A stretch of DNA of 64,000 nucleotides from Metellina segmentata (taxonomy: Eukaryota; Arthropoda; Arachnida; Araneae; Tetragnathidae), in NCBI GenBank assembly GCA_947359465.1, contig OX375880.1:15570120-15634119 (forward strand), given 5' to 3'. Below are positions 41,771 through 53,219 of this stretch, piece after piece (within the stretch, counting starts at the first letter, position 1; every line of letters begins with the position of its first letter). The notes under the pieces were generated by a model. That model saw only the letters and a program-made list of their open reading frames with translations. It made no database searches and was not told the origin of the DNA. Both the position numbers and the translations under genes were made by a program.

Positions 41771-42085
41771 AAGGAGATGTAGTTAAGTATTTTAATTAAC
41801 GTCGCACTAGAGCAACACAACGGGCTATAAGCGACGATCCGGAATCAAACATGAAGGGAAAGATCCCAGGACAATGTCTCGTAATTTTGAACCATGGTCA
41901 GATGAAGAAGCTGTGCTTGGCACCCACTTTTCAAACTTCCACACCACGCCAACGTGAGGATATTTGAGACCACAACCGATTTAATGTACACCGGCATTCT
42001 TTGTACACGACGGTGTTTGGTTGGATTCGTACTCACAACACTCTGGTTGCTAATCCGTTACTCTTCCAACTGGGCTACCACAGCC
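41771..42085 (-). mobile_element. SINE-B, complete, with 11-bp target duplication
   Basis: TTCGTCATCTT occurs at 41760-41770 and 42086-42096. In reverse the head reads GTGGTAGCCCAGTTGGAAG (A box TAGCCCAGTTGG) and GTTGTGAGTACGAATCC, and the body carries GTTGGCGTGGTGTGG. This GGCGTGGTG form is the one in the 221-bp satellite. The 3' end reads GACGTTAATTAAAATACTTA. Confidence 0.88.
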
Positions 42086-42096
42086 TTCGTCATCTT

Positions 42097-42629
42097 CAGG
42101 AAAGATGATAAATGAATTTGATAAGGTATTCATGGCACATTTCTTTAAAGCTAATTTATTTTCCCATGGAAATTCCATTCAGTGACAATGTAAAACTGAT
42201 GAACTTATATTAAATTTTAATGTCTTGAAGCAAAGGTGACTCCGATTACGAGTATTTAAAACATGATAGGTCGATTTGATAGAGTATAAAAAAAAAGAAA
42301 TTCACTGTTTCCAACAAACTTTTGAAAGGTTCAACTCTTGAAAACAATATTTTCTGTGATTATGGCAGAAAAATTTTAATATTTCAAAAGCCTTAATTCG
42401 GATAATTTTTAACATTAGTATTCATTTAATGTCGACAAAATTCCAATTAAAATTTACTTTATTATATTTGCATCCAATTTTAAATCAAATCCTTAAGGAA
42501 TATTTCTCTGATTCAAAGAGATTCAGTTTTGAATTTAAATCAAATATCTGTTTAGGCGAATGAAGGTACGGTTGCTTGCAATAAAAGCAAGGAATTTAAC
42601 CAATTGAGGAAACCAAGTTTCGTTTAGTA
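42097..42629. other. Unassigned AT-rich sequence
   Basis: I saw no features here. Confidence 0.4.
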
Positions 42630-43837
42630 AATACCAGCACGGCATTGCCCGTGACAGTTCTTTTCGTCGGGTTAGGTGTTACCACTACTTGCTAACCCCC
42701 GGTGATTACTACGAATTGCCATACGAACTAAATGAGAATTCGTAGCCTATTGGATAACAGCCATCATGGCGTTGCCCGTGTTGGTTTTCTTCGCAAGCCA
42801 AATGGAAATTCGTAGCCTATTTGCAAACCATACTACGGGCAACGAAGTTATGGCCTCGTCATTGTCAAATGCGGCCAAATTCGATAACAGCCATCATGAC
42901 GTTGCCCGTGGTGTTGGTTTGCTTTGCAAACCAATTCTTAGCCTATTGGAATGAAATTCCTGCGAATTCCAATTTGATTTGCTTAGCATACCAAATTATG
43001 AATATCATGAACTATGGTTTGCTTCGCAAATTGGATAGCAGCCATAACGAAGTTGGATTGCTTCGCAAACCAAATAAGAATTCGGCGTTATGTCACACTC
43101 TCTTGCGAAAATATAAATATTTAATTGAAAAATTATTTATTAAAATAAAATCAAACGTATAAGGTTTGTCTCTGGTGTCAAAATTTCCGCAGATTTCAAA
43201 TCCGTTGAAATTTTTAATCTATTTTTGACGATCCCTATTTTACAAAAAAGAATTGAATAATGCCAGTCAAAATGTTTTTATTTTCTTTGCAGTCTTTCGC
43301 TGAAATCGTAAGAGGACAGGAAATGTAATATTTTTACTTTGGAACATGAATGTTGCCGTGACGTCACATTCTATTACAAAAATATAAAATATATTCAATT
43401 TTAAAATTTTATTTATTTAAAGAAAATCATATTTTTAGGTATCGATCTAATGTGAAATTTTTTTTTTTTTTACGCGGACCTTTAACGGTCTAGGATATGG
43501 AAAAAAGAACTACATAACTAAAGTTTAAACTTCGTTTTTTATCGTCTGCTGGAAAATCACTCATCCGTGCAAAATGAAAACGGAAACGGAAAAAATAAAT
43601 TTAGACACTGATCTTTGATGCTGTTCCTATTCCAAAGACAACAATAATAGTTAAATTTCATTAAATTCAGTTTTAAATGTTCTAGATTGAATTTTAAAAT
43701 TCAACGCGACCCTAAAATTGCAAAAAATTCAGATTACCTGTGTGCGAAATCCCATAGCTGTAAGTGCCATAGATTCGTTAGGACTTTGCGTGCAAGAAAC
43801 AAACAAACATGCAAACACTTCCTTTTATTATATTAGA
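42630..43837 (-). mobile_element. Helitron Hel-A, minus strand, about 1.2 kb
   Basis: On the minus strand it begins TCTAATATAATAAAAGGAAG (from 43837), continues with CACTTACAGCTATGGG (43745-43765), the TTTCAACGGATTTGAAATCT block (43190-43210), and ends near CACGGGCAATGCCGTG (42640-42655). The inner part 42740-43070 repeats CAGCCATCATGGCGTTGCCC-like and TTTGCTTCGCAAACCAA units. No helicase gene was recognised. Confidence 0.75.
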
Positions 43838-44640
43838 GATTGCATATTTCCTTCGAGTTCGAAAACTCCAATTAAATTCCAATTAAGTCGTAAATCAATG
43901 GTGTTTATTATTGCTCTGTCCTCCTTTTAGATTTATGAGTTCTGGTATTTATATTACTATTTTCAGTATACGTATTCTTATCAATTTATTTGTCTGATTT
44001 ATTTCTTTTTATAATACGCAGTGAAATTAGTTGCCTCTGAATCTTTACGCCGTTCGTATCGTTCTTATGCTTGTCTATGGCAAAGTCTCTTTGCTATTAT
44101 TAAATGTCTTGTTGGACTTAGTTACACTCTTATTACTCTATTACAAGACATAACAGTTAAGGAAACATGTCAAAATTGTAGCTAACTTGGAATAATTTTG
44201 ATTAGCTATGTGTATGGTCCAAAATTTTGCTGTGTGTTTTCCTTTTTTTCGTGGTGGAATTCTACGATCACGTCAATCAACCAAGGACTTTTGAGTAACA
44301 TTTGTCGAAATGTTGCTGTTATAATGCACATGTTACTATACTAATGTTACTATGTATACACTACCATCCTGAAATGAACAATCGTCTTTGCAATACTGGA
44401 CATAAAAAAACTAATTTTTACCAAGCTCTAATGCCAAATTGAATGCTTCGTTCTCTTTATGTCCCAAATATTCGGAAATTATGTATATTTCGCGAAGAGG
44501 AATAGGCTGAAATTAAATGAAATATTAGAATTTGAATTCTGTAAAAATAGTTGCTTTTCCTGCTGTACTAGTAAAATAATACGAGAAAGCGCAATCTTCG
44601 ATTTACATCCCAGCTTCTCAAATTTAGGTTTATTTAAGTA
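43838..44640. other. Unassigned AT-rich sequence
   Basis: No recognised features. Confidence 0.4.
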
Positions 44641-45255
44641 CTAGCAAAATACCCGACCTTACTCGGTTTGAATTGGTTTACTCTAGATTGAAGAGATAAT
44701 CAAAATATATAATGACTTACGTTTTTTGTAGAGTAAAAATGTATTTTAACACCTTTCGCCATCTTTATATTTTCTACAACTTACTTTGGATACAAATCCA
44801 ACACATGCATATCCATTCATGTAATACATTTCACATACATCGCACAATTGCTGTATGACAAAGCTCAAAAAGACGAAAGGTGATACTAAGGTTACTACTA
44901 TAAAAGACGATTTATAGGAAGATTTGGAATTCCCTTTCTTAAGTTGTTTTCATGTGCAACTCAATTAATTAAAATTACGATTTACGGCGAGTGCTCTCGC
45001 ACTCATAGTCAACAAAACAATATTTTTTTACCTGTGGCACTTTTGCCTCCGGTATGCGACATTGTGAAATTTTGCAATCTTCTCCTGTCATTACTACAAC
45101 GAATTTTTTAATGTTGGAAAAAGTTCTAGTTTGGATTTTTAAACATTATTATTATTTCAATAACGACATTATTCTTTAAATAACGGCATTATTCTTTAAA
45201 TAACGGCATTATTCTTTAAATAACGGCATAACTACACTTAAAATTTACTGAAAAT
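44641..45255 (-). mobile_element. Helitron Hel-C, minus strand
   Basis: On the minus strand it ends CTAG|T (plus strand 44641-44644), preceded by CAAACCGAGTAAGGTCGGGT. It is colinear with the plus-strand copy ending at 62884: TGTAATACATTTCACATACA (44820), AGGTTACTACTATAAAAG (44889) and AAAAAGTTCTAGTTTGGA (45117) all return there. The 5' end is not resolved. Confidence 0.75.
45161..45232. repeat. About 20-bp tandem repeat, 3-4 copies
   Basis: TTTAAATAACGGCATTATTC repeats from about 45161 to 45232 inside Hel-C. The other Hel-C copy shows only one to two decayed units at about 62340-62375. Confidence 0.85.
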
Positions 45256-45889
45256 TTATACTGATTTACCTAACATTTTCAAGTCTAATACTTTGTGGTG
45301 CTGTTGGGTGTGATGAGAAGGAAAACACATTTATTAAAATAATAAATATTTAAAACAGGAAACAGCGAAGTAAAACAAAATAAAAGATGTCGTAAAAAAT
45401 TGTTCCAAAGATATTAATTTGTGATTCAATTTTATCTCTTGATCTCGCACAGTTGCCACAACTTACAACTAAAAGTGTACAAAATTTAGAAATGTGAAAT
45501 TAATTCAGAGCGAAAGAACCAGAAAAAATATCACTGCTCGCGCGATCGTGTTCATTCTCGTTTCATTGAAAAATATCGTCTGTCCCAAATTTTCGGAAAT
45601 CGTTTTCATTGCGCAAAGAATAAAAATAAGACTCGAAATAAATGACGTATCAGAAATGAAATTCCATAAAAAAAAAAAAAAAATTGAAGAATAATTACTT
45701 TTTCAGCAGTACTGGTAAAGCAATCGAATTAATCGTAATATTCAATAGACATTCCAATTTTTCCAAAACTACCAAATTATGGTTGATTTAAGTATACTTA
45801 CTCAGGTGTTTTAGCATGAAACTCGTCTAAATATAACAATAAAGAAATGTTTAATATTGCATTCACTAAATTAATAGATATTGTATAAA
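45256..45889. other. Unassigned, AT-rich
   Basis: The end (45805-45889) resembles 46235-46315 (GGTGTTTTAG..TGAAA and ATTGCATTCACTAA), so the Helitron at 45890-46228 appears to sit between two related stretches. Confidence 0.4.
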
Positions 45890-46228
45890 ATAAAATACAA
45901 TGCAATCAAATATCTGGAATACAATTCATGTGATGCCTACACAAACACAAAATCGAGCATAGAACAGAAAGATGGACAGACAGACTTTCACAACCAATTC
46001 CACTCACTAAATCAAGATAAGTACTTTCTGTATGCAAATTTCCATGAAAATATCTTAAACCGCGTGGACGTGTATAGGGCACAACATACAGACAGACAGA
46101 CAGACAGACAGACACCAAACGAGAAAAAGGCGGATTCGGCATCAGAAGGATCCAAAACGGATAGAAAACTTGAAATGCGTCGAAAATATTGAATGTACAA
46201 ACAAACACTCCATTCTTATTTATATAGA
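45890..46228 (-). mobile_element. Helitron Hel-E, minus strand, with CAGA microsatellite
   Basis: It starts (minus) TCTATATAAATAAGAATGG at 46228 and is colinear with the plus-strand copy at 10461: CGCATTTCAAGTTTTCTATC, CGTTTTGGATCCTTCTGATG, a short CTGT run, and CACGTCCACGCGGTTTAAG. The lower end is uncertain. Confidence 0.65.
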
Positions 46229-46234
46229 TGTGTT

Positions 46235-46647
46235 TTCAGGTGTTTTAGAGTGAAATTTGCCGGCAAATGTTGGCAAGAAAAATTTAAATAATGCATTCAC
46301 TAAGTCAATTTTGTGTTTTGTACATTATACCTAACAATTTTTGAAAAAATATTAAATTTGTGTAAAATGGGATACTTGCATACATTAAACGGGAAAACCG
46401 ATGGACTGAGTTTCAAAATTTTCTTGTAGTAAAATTCAGTCACAGAGTTACTTGAAGTGTACTCGAAGGGTATGAAATTTCATGAATATATATTCAGGCA
46501 TTTGAAGCATTGTTGGCGTACACATATATACAGGTAAAAGGAAAACTGATTTTGCATTAAAATGACCCTGAACAGAGAACTACCCTGAAATGGGATGAAA
46601 ATTGAATTCGATGTACAAACAACCATACCAGATTTGTTTATATAGAG
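46235..46647 (-). mobile_element. Helitron-like fragment, minus strand
   Basis: Starts (minus) TCTCTATATAAACAAATCTG at about 46647 with a following TTGTTTGTACATCG, a Helitron-like 5' end. The other end was not found. Confidence 0.5.
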
Positions 46648-46652
46648 ATATG

Positions 46653-47484
46653 GGTACAGCTACAGTCTACGTTTATGAGCGGTTGCCACGGCCTCGGCAA
46701 TTTTTTTGGCGCACTTCTAGTAGCGAGTTACGGTAGATAAAGGCAATCCATCTGTTTTTACGGTTATTGTGGTTTTCATAGCAACCTCGGCAAACGGTAA
46801 CTTTTAATTTTCATATTGAATAATCTAGAAAGTTCTTCCAAAATCCGTTGAAGTCGTTTGATTTCATTGGTTCGTTTGAAATTTTTCTTTGCTTCCATTG
46901 GTTATTTTGATTTTAAAATATCCTTTCGATTGCATTGGTCCTTTAAATATATTTTTTGCGATACCATCGGTTCATTTATTTGTATTTCAACAGTTGTGGA
47001 ATTTTTATTTTATGATCATATGTATCACAAAACGTTTAAGAGTTTTTTTTTTTTTTTGACATTTGTGGAATTTTCACTTTTAATTATTTTTTCCCGGAAC
47101 AGTTCTGACATATCAGGTTGTATTACTTCTTGCTCTTTTTTCTTTAAAAAAAATTTTTTTTTCAAACAGCCTACTGTATTTAGTGTAATTTATAAGTTTC
47201 AGGGTATTCTTACCCAACATTCGCAGCTTAGTTTTTCTGCTGGTTCACAAATGTTTTTTGAACTGTGTTTAAGCTTACTACTTTTTGCAAAAGTTTTTTT
47301 AAAATATACTTTTTAAAATGTTCTCAAATGTGTTTTCAAGCTTTTGTTTTCCGTTGTAAAAATAAAAGCATTTTCGAAAGTAAAATTATTTTGAAATAAT
47401 TCTTTCCTTGACAACTTTAGAAGTTCGCCAAAAAAATCGCAAATGTCTTTGTAACCGCTCATAAACGTAGACTGTATCTGTACC
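46653..47484. mobile_element. Long-TIR element, copy 1
   Basis: About 80 bases of terminal inverted repeat: GGTACAGCTACAGTCTACGT at the left and, reversed, GGTACAGATACAGTCTACGT at the right, both continuing TTATGAGCGGTT and, further in, TTTTTTTGGCG. Flanks GAGATATG and GACATGTG share 6 of 8 bases. The interior repeats TTCATTGGTTCG-like strings. A 152-codon plus frame inside is low-complexity and has no transposase features. It is colinear with the copy at 56248. Confidence 0.83.
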
Positions 47485-47547
47485 GACATGTGCAGCACAG
47501 TCTCTATTTCCGTGATTTGGATATAATAGAATCGCTCGCTTGTAAGT

Positions 47548-47715
47548 CAAAGAAATATAATATTACTAGCAGAGATGTAAGCATAACATCTGCTCTAAGC
47601 TTACTTGTATATAACTATTGAGTGTCCCTCAATCGAAGAAATATAACTTTACTAGCAGACCCAAGCACAACATCAGCTCTAAGCTTTCTTAATTGTATAG
47701 TTATTGAGTGTCGTT
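47548..47715. repeat. Direct duplication, about 83-bp unit
   Basis: GAAATATAA.ATTACTAGCAGA, AAGCATAACATCTGCTCTAAG and ATTGAGTGTC occur in two consecutive copies with some substitutions. Confidence 0.8.
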
Positions 47716-48332
47716 ACACACGTTTAAAATTTACTTCGATCCATTAATAATGAATATAGATTTCATATTCACGTCAATGGATTTAATACTTTTAAATGAA
47801 ATAAAATGACCCAAAACTAATATGTAACAGCATTTTGTTTGCTTTCATTGGTATTAATTCTTATTTGCAATAAATTGTACTCCAAAAAGCACAACTCAAT
47901 CCTAAATGTCTATTTGAATTTTATGCCCAGAGGCGATTTTAACTTTAAATCTATTTCAGTTTATATTTTCTTTTCTGGGCAGATTTCTATCTTACAAATT
48001 TCTCTTTGCTTTCTGTAATCTGCCTGTTGAAGATTTTCATTTGAGTGGCGCGTAGTTTTAGCAATATTATGCAGTTTCATAGCTCAAATCAAGTAGATTT
48101 AAACTGAGAGACAGTTGGCGAATGAATCCTGCAACGGTCAATTCTATATTGCTTATATCCGCTGTTGTCATTTGACAGGAAAAAAATAACGTCAATTTCT
48201 GTGCCCCGCACATTAGGGAAATATATATAGATCAAATTTTTGAGTTTGGAAAAGGATATGGGGGGATGTCTTATAAGGCATTTTAATCCGATAAACGAAA
48301 AATTCATATTTTTTAGGGCTTTTTATGTAGTT
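47716..48332. other. Unassigned AT-rich sequence
   Basis: Nothing was recognised before the Helitron pair. Confidence 0.4.
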
Positions 48333-48810
48333 TCTATTATTATAAAAGGAAGTGTTTGTGACTCTGTGTTCATTGTCCTGAAAAATCTATGGCACTTTAC
48401 GGTTTTCACATTTTTTACGGTTTTTATATAGCGCCCGAATTTTAAAGATTAATCTAGAACATTTTAAAATTAATTTGTTAGTTTTTTTCACCTTCCGTTC
48501 TGCTCTCCGGAATGTGACGTCATTGAAGAAGGAGAGGATTTTGCGATTTTTTCGACCGCTGACGTCACAAATGTTTTTCGTCCTAATGCCCTTGGAACCA
48601 TGACAAGTTTTCCGAATCTAGCGTGTTTTGATTTACGTTGTTGATAATAGCCACTTCGATGCCATCACGCTGTTGCATGTGGAGTTCGTTTGCGAAGCAA
48701 ATCAATTGGGAATACGTAGCAATCACTGGGGGTTGGCGAGCAGTGGGTCATACCTGACCCCACGAAAAGAACTGTCACGGGCAACGCCGTGCTGCCCACG
48801 TAGTGGCTAG
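48333..48810 (+). mobile_element. Helitron Hel-A, first of a head-to-tail pair
   Basis: 5' end TCTATTATTATAAAAGGAAG. 3' end with the hairpin CACGGGCAACGCCGTG (stem CACGG/CCGTG) 16 bases before CTAG, and followed by T. It contains GACCGCTGACGTCAC and TTTGCGAAGCAAATCAATTG as in the minus-strand copy at 2898. Non-autonomous, 478 bp. Confidence 0.82.
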
Positions 48811-48812
48811 TC

Positions 48813-49676
48813 TCTACTATTATAAAAGGAAGTGTTTGTTTGTCTGTTTGGGGTCGCAAAATCCTGACGATTCTTTAGCACTTACAGCAGTGAGATTTGG
48901 CACACAGGTAGTCCGAATTTTTCGCAATTTTTGGGTCGCGGCAAATTTAAAAATTCAATCTAGAAGATTTTTAAATGAATTTAATAGTTTTATTCTCCAT
49001 CGGTTTTTCAACGCCTTTCTTCCGCGAAAGAAGGAAAATCCCAATGTTGACTTTTCTACCCACGTGACCTTGCCGTCAACCTTGGAATCATGCCAAGTTT
49101 TTTTCATCGCGGAAAACGTTCAGAAAAGAAAAAGAAAAAAAAAATTTCGTTTCCGCATTTATTTTGCGCGTTTCCAGCAAAGAATCATTTTCCAGCCAGA
49201 CGATAAATCTTTTAACTGGAGTCACAGTTCTTTTTTTCTATCTCTAAGACCGTTAAAGATGGAGTAAAAATTTCAACGGATTTGAAATCTGCGGGAAATT
49301 TCACATTAGAATGATACCTAAAAATGTGATTTTCTTTAAATAAATAATTTTTTAATTGAATAGATCTTTTATATTTTCGCAAGAGAGTGTGACGTCAAAC
49401 TTGACAGACGTGAAACAGATTGCATCTTCTGCCCTTCTCGTTAAAAAAAAATAAGAAACCGATTACATTTCCTGTCCTGTTCCATTTCAGGGAATGAGAG
49501 CAAAAAATAAAATAAAAACATTTTGACTGCGATTGCTAATTCTTTTTCCTAAAATCGGAATCGCTAAAGATAGATTAAAAATTTCAACGGATTTGAAATC
49601 TGCAGAAAATTTTACACCAGATTAATAACTTGCACCACGGGCACGGGCAACGCCGGGCTAGCCAAGCTGTGGCTAG
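48813..49676 (+). mobile_element. Helitron Hel-A, second of a head-to-tail pair
   Basis: 5' end TCTACTATTATAAAAGGAAG, beginning two bases after the CTAG of the first Helitron. The inside carries TTTGGCACACAGGTAGTCCG and twice the pair of blocks AAAAATTTCAACGGATTTGA and TCTGC.G.AAATTT (49266 and 49577). The 3' end is GGGCAACGCCGGGCTAGCC and then GTGGCTAG|T. 864 bp, no helicase gene. Confidence 0.82.
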
Positions 49677-51549
49677 TATCTCATATGAGAGCAAACTGGT
49701 AGCTGGAAGCATAGCGCCGTGTGAGACAGAACACAGTTGAATCATGTGGTTTTGAACGAATCTATTATTTTGATTAGGGGACGTGTGGTAAAGAAAATAA
49801 ATCCCTTCTGCATTTGGCCTCTTTAAAGTGGATTCTCATTCAAAAATTATCGTTAAGTGAGAAAAGCGATAACATTGATAGCGTGTTAGCAGGGAGAAAA
49901 CATCCACGGCAATCGACGTTCATGCTTTTGCGTATGGCATCCTTCGGCTTTTGATACCTATTTAGAAGTCAACTGATACAAGGTCGATTGCCTTCTCCCG
50001 GGAACAGTTCAGTCAGGTTTGCTTCTCTGAAAATCTTTCACAGGATAAGCAATTCAAAGATGTTGCACAAATTTTCTAGTGCATTTAGAAAATGAAAATA
50101 ACTTACCTATATTAATTAATCAACCCTCCTTTCAGTTTCGAAAATATGTCCATATCTTCTTTCCCCTGATTTCAAAAGGAGCCATTAGATTTTCAAACAC
50201 AACCACTTGTGGAAATATCTGGAATTGTAGCCACTTTTTGATCGAATTTCATATACATTTTCATCCATAACAGTGTAATGGAAACAATTGCTTCGAATCC
50301 CGTTGGTTGTAATGGGTAATTTCAATAATTTTGAGGAAACGTGTCGTTGTTATTTTTCAAGCTTCGGAAGGTTTCGTTTCTGGGAACAATAGCATAAAAA
50401 ACAATGCTCTTGAATGGTCAAAGTTCGGTGGTACTGTTATATCGCTGTCAAAGCGCTCATCTGCTGCAGTTCGTGATTTCACATCTAGATGGCGCCACTA
50501 CATTTTTAAAGATGCATTCAACAGTTGTTTCTTCGAGTCGTCTGATAACTTATGTTCTGTGGATTTTAAAGCTTGATTTTATTTTTTGTCTCTTTTTCCA
50601 CAGAAACTTTTTTTGATGGCTGGAAAACCATTGATTTCTTTGTTTCAAACGAGAATTCACTCATTTGCAATTCCTGTTACATTCGTATTCACTTGGGTTC
50701 TGGTGTGTCTGCTACAATGGAGTCCTTTCTAAGTAAAAAAAGTTATGCTTATCATCAATATTGACAAGCGTGTACAATGAAAAGAAAATACTTTTGTGCA
50801 AATTAAACACTGCGCTTGGAATGCTTTGAAAGTATTTCAATCTAAGTAATGTTGTTGAAAATCAGGTACATTCTTGAAAACGAGAAATGTCTTCAAACCA
50901 CTTGACTTTTAAATGATTGACATATAACCGAGGTCTTGTCACTAAATAAATGGATTTTCATACAGATTTGCAGCCTGCTTGTTTTCTGTTTTTCACTAAA
51001 AGACCAATCAAGCCTGAAAATCCTTTTGCAAAAGCTTGATGCAAAAATATTGAAGTTCTGCAGTGATTTATATAATAAAAGGACACAAATTTAATACATT
51101 AGCAAAAGTTTATAGGTATCAAACACACTAATTTTACATGTATGGTTAAAATTTTAACACACGTTGTCGTTTGTATACATATAAATCAAATCAATTCCAA
51201 TTGGTAAGTGTAACTATCCCTTCTTAATTCTAAGATAAAATTTCTTTTCCTAAGAAAACCTAAAATTTTCCAACACCATAGGTTTAGCAACATTTCAAAC
51301 CAATCTGTGGAAGCATGATTAATTTCTGATTTTCACTTAGATACATGCAAGGATTATCTAAAAAAAAGTTTTTTTTTAAGTAAATCCAGAAGAGGAGGAT
51401 GACTTACCGAAATCAGACGTAAGGAACAAAACTTCAGTAGGAGAAAAACCGTGTTTTGTAGAATACTCACATTTTTGCTGTATATGGAACTCCTCAAAAA
51501 TTATCGTAGTTGTATTTAATTTTACTATATACAGAAATTGATACCACAT
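49677..51549. other. Unassigned, probably unique, AT-rich
   Basis: No element ends or shared blocks were found. A few short frames (for example 50331-50576, plus) have no recognisable domain. TCACATCTAGATGGCGCCAC at about 50481 is a GC-richer string in otherwise AT-rich DNA. Confidence 0.4.
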
Positions 51550-51550
51550 A

Positions 51551-52348
51551 CACTCTATAACAAAAACATCATCGACGCACCAAGAAGTAGTTGTCCGATT
51601 GCGATTAAAAAAAATGGTAGATGTTAACAACATACATAGAAAAACAAACGATTAAAATTTTAGAACAATTGAATGATTTTTTTCATAGTATTGACCGTTA
51701 CAGAGGGAGAAAGTCAATACGGCGTTGGTCCACCTCTGTCCTGGATGCGTCACCCGGCGTGCCATAGACTGAATAAATTCCCGGATGGTGTCCTGCAGAA
51801 TTTCTTGCCAAATTGTCTCCAACTGTATTGCTAAATGGTCAACATTTCGAGATGGTTGCAATCACTTTCCCATGACACTTCAACGTCCAAAATGTGCTCT
51901 ATGGAAAAGAGATCAAGAGACTTAGCTGGCCGTTGAAGTGTCGGGAAAGCTCGAAGACTATTCATAGCAACACGTGCCGGCATTATCTTGTTGAAAAGTA
52001 AGACCGGGGTGTTGTCGAAGGAACGGTAATACAACCGGTCGTAGAATGTCGTCTACGTACAGCAGTGCTGTAAGTGTGCCAGAAATGACTACCAATGGGT
52101 CCGGCTATCGAAGGAGATAGCACCCAAGACCATAATGCCCTGTTGTGGGCATGTTTGGTGTGCGATAGTAAGGACAGGATCCCCACGCTGCCCTGGACGT
52201 CTCCTTAAACGTCTGTGGTTGTCGACAGGAAACAGTTGGAAACGGGACTCGTCACTAAATACTATAGGTCTCCAGTCAGTGCCGTTCAAAATTGATCGAT
52301 ACCAGCACAACTCCTTCTTGGGGCATTTTTTTTTTTTGCTATAGAGTG
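51551..52348 (-). mobile_element. Tc1-like family 3, internally deleted copy
   Basis: TA on both sides (51549-51550, 52349-52350). The ends are CACTCTATAACAAAAACATC and, reversed, CACTCTATAGCAAAAAAAAA, both followed by CCAAGAAG. The transposase remnant starts just before the first catalytic motif (IVFSDESRFQL, with the usual E) and decays afterwards (frameshifts, REFIQSMARRV). The N-terminal helix-turn-helix half is gone. Confidence 0.87.
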
Positions 52349-52976
52349 TAAATTTAATCTAAAATTTAAAAATTTGATTTTTTTTAAATCGTTTTTGGTG
52401 AGTTTGAGTCTATTGTCCCAGTATAAAAGTTCTCAGTTTTTGTCGTCCTAAAATACACTGATCTATGCTACAGCCAACTTAGCCCAATTAGAAATACGTC
52501 ACTGTTTACGGGTCTAATTAGACCAATGTTTTCCAACGTGGGGCCCACGCCCCACAGGGGGGCATTTTGATTGTTAAGGGGATGGGGCAATTCGAAAATG
52601 GACTCGACACGAGTTTAGCCCTTTTGCTCCGGGCCATTTAAATGCAATGCTAGATTTCGGTGCCAAAATTGAAAGAAAAAAGCAAATTCTTCAATAATTG
52701 CGGCCAATAAATATTATAAATTCGTTTGACGAGACCAAAATATCAACTGGGTTTTTGGCGGCGTCAAGTTAACCTCCCTGCGGCAGACGGCAAGCTCCGC
52801 GTGCACCCCGGACGCTTTAAAATCTTGCTAAACGACGCAGTTGTCTGAATGGCCCGTCGCAACTTCTGTAGTGTTTCGCAGCATTCGTTTGGTGTTAATT
52901 TGAAATAGGCGTCCGTAAAAACTGTTATAAAAATCTCGTTGATTTAAAAAATATATACATTGTATAGATATAATTG

Positions 52977-53208
52977 GTAAGTATTTTATTGTATTTTTAT
53001 TTATTTTAATTTTAAAAGCATAATTTTCCTGAAAAATTTGTCAAATGGAAAAAATATGTTATTTTGCAGTGGCGGTGTGGTAAATGTGTTATATACATTT
53101 AAGTAAATATGCATTTTTTAGTATACGTTCACTCAATGTCACATTAAATTAATTTTAACACATACTTTAGTTTTAGTTTTTAATTGATCTTATATATATT
53201 TCTTTCAG
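52977..53208 (+). other. Putative 5'-UTR intron of the hAT transposase gene
   Basis: A consensus donor GTAAGT at 52977 and a polypyrimidine tract with acceptor (TATATATTTCTTTCAG) ending at 53208, just 11 bases upstream of the start codon at 53220. Length 232 bp. This is inferred from sequence signals only. Confidence 0.5.
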
Positions 53209-53219
53209 CCCATAGTAAA

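Noticed and set aside
46858..47316. 152-codon plus-strand frame
   Set aside because: It lies wholly inside a long-TIR element, is rich in F, S and L, and has no transposase motif. The colinear copy at 56248 does not preserve the frame.
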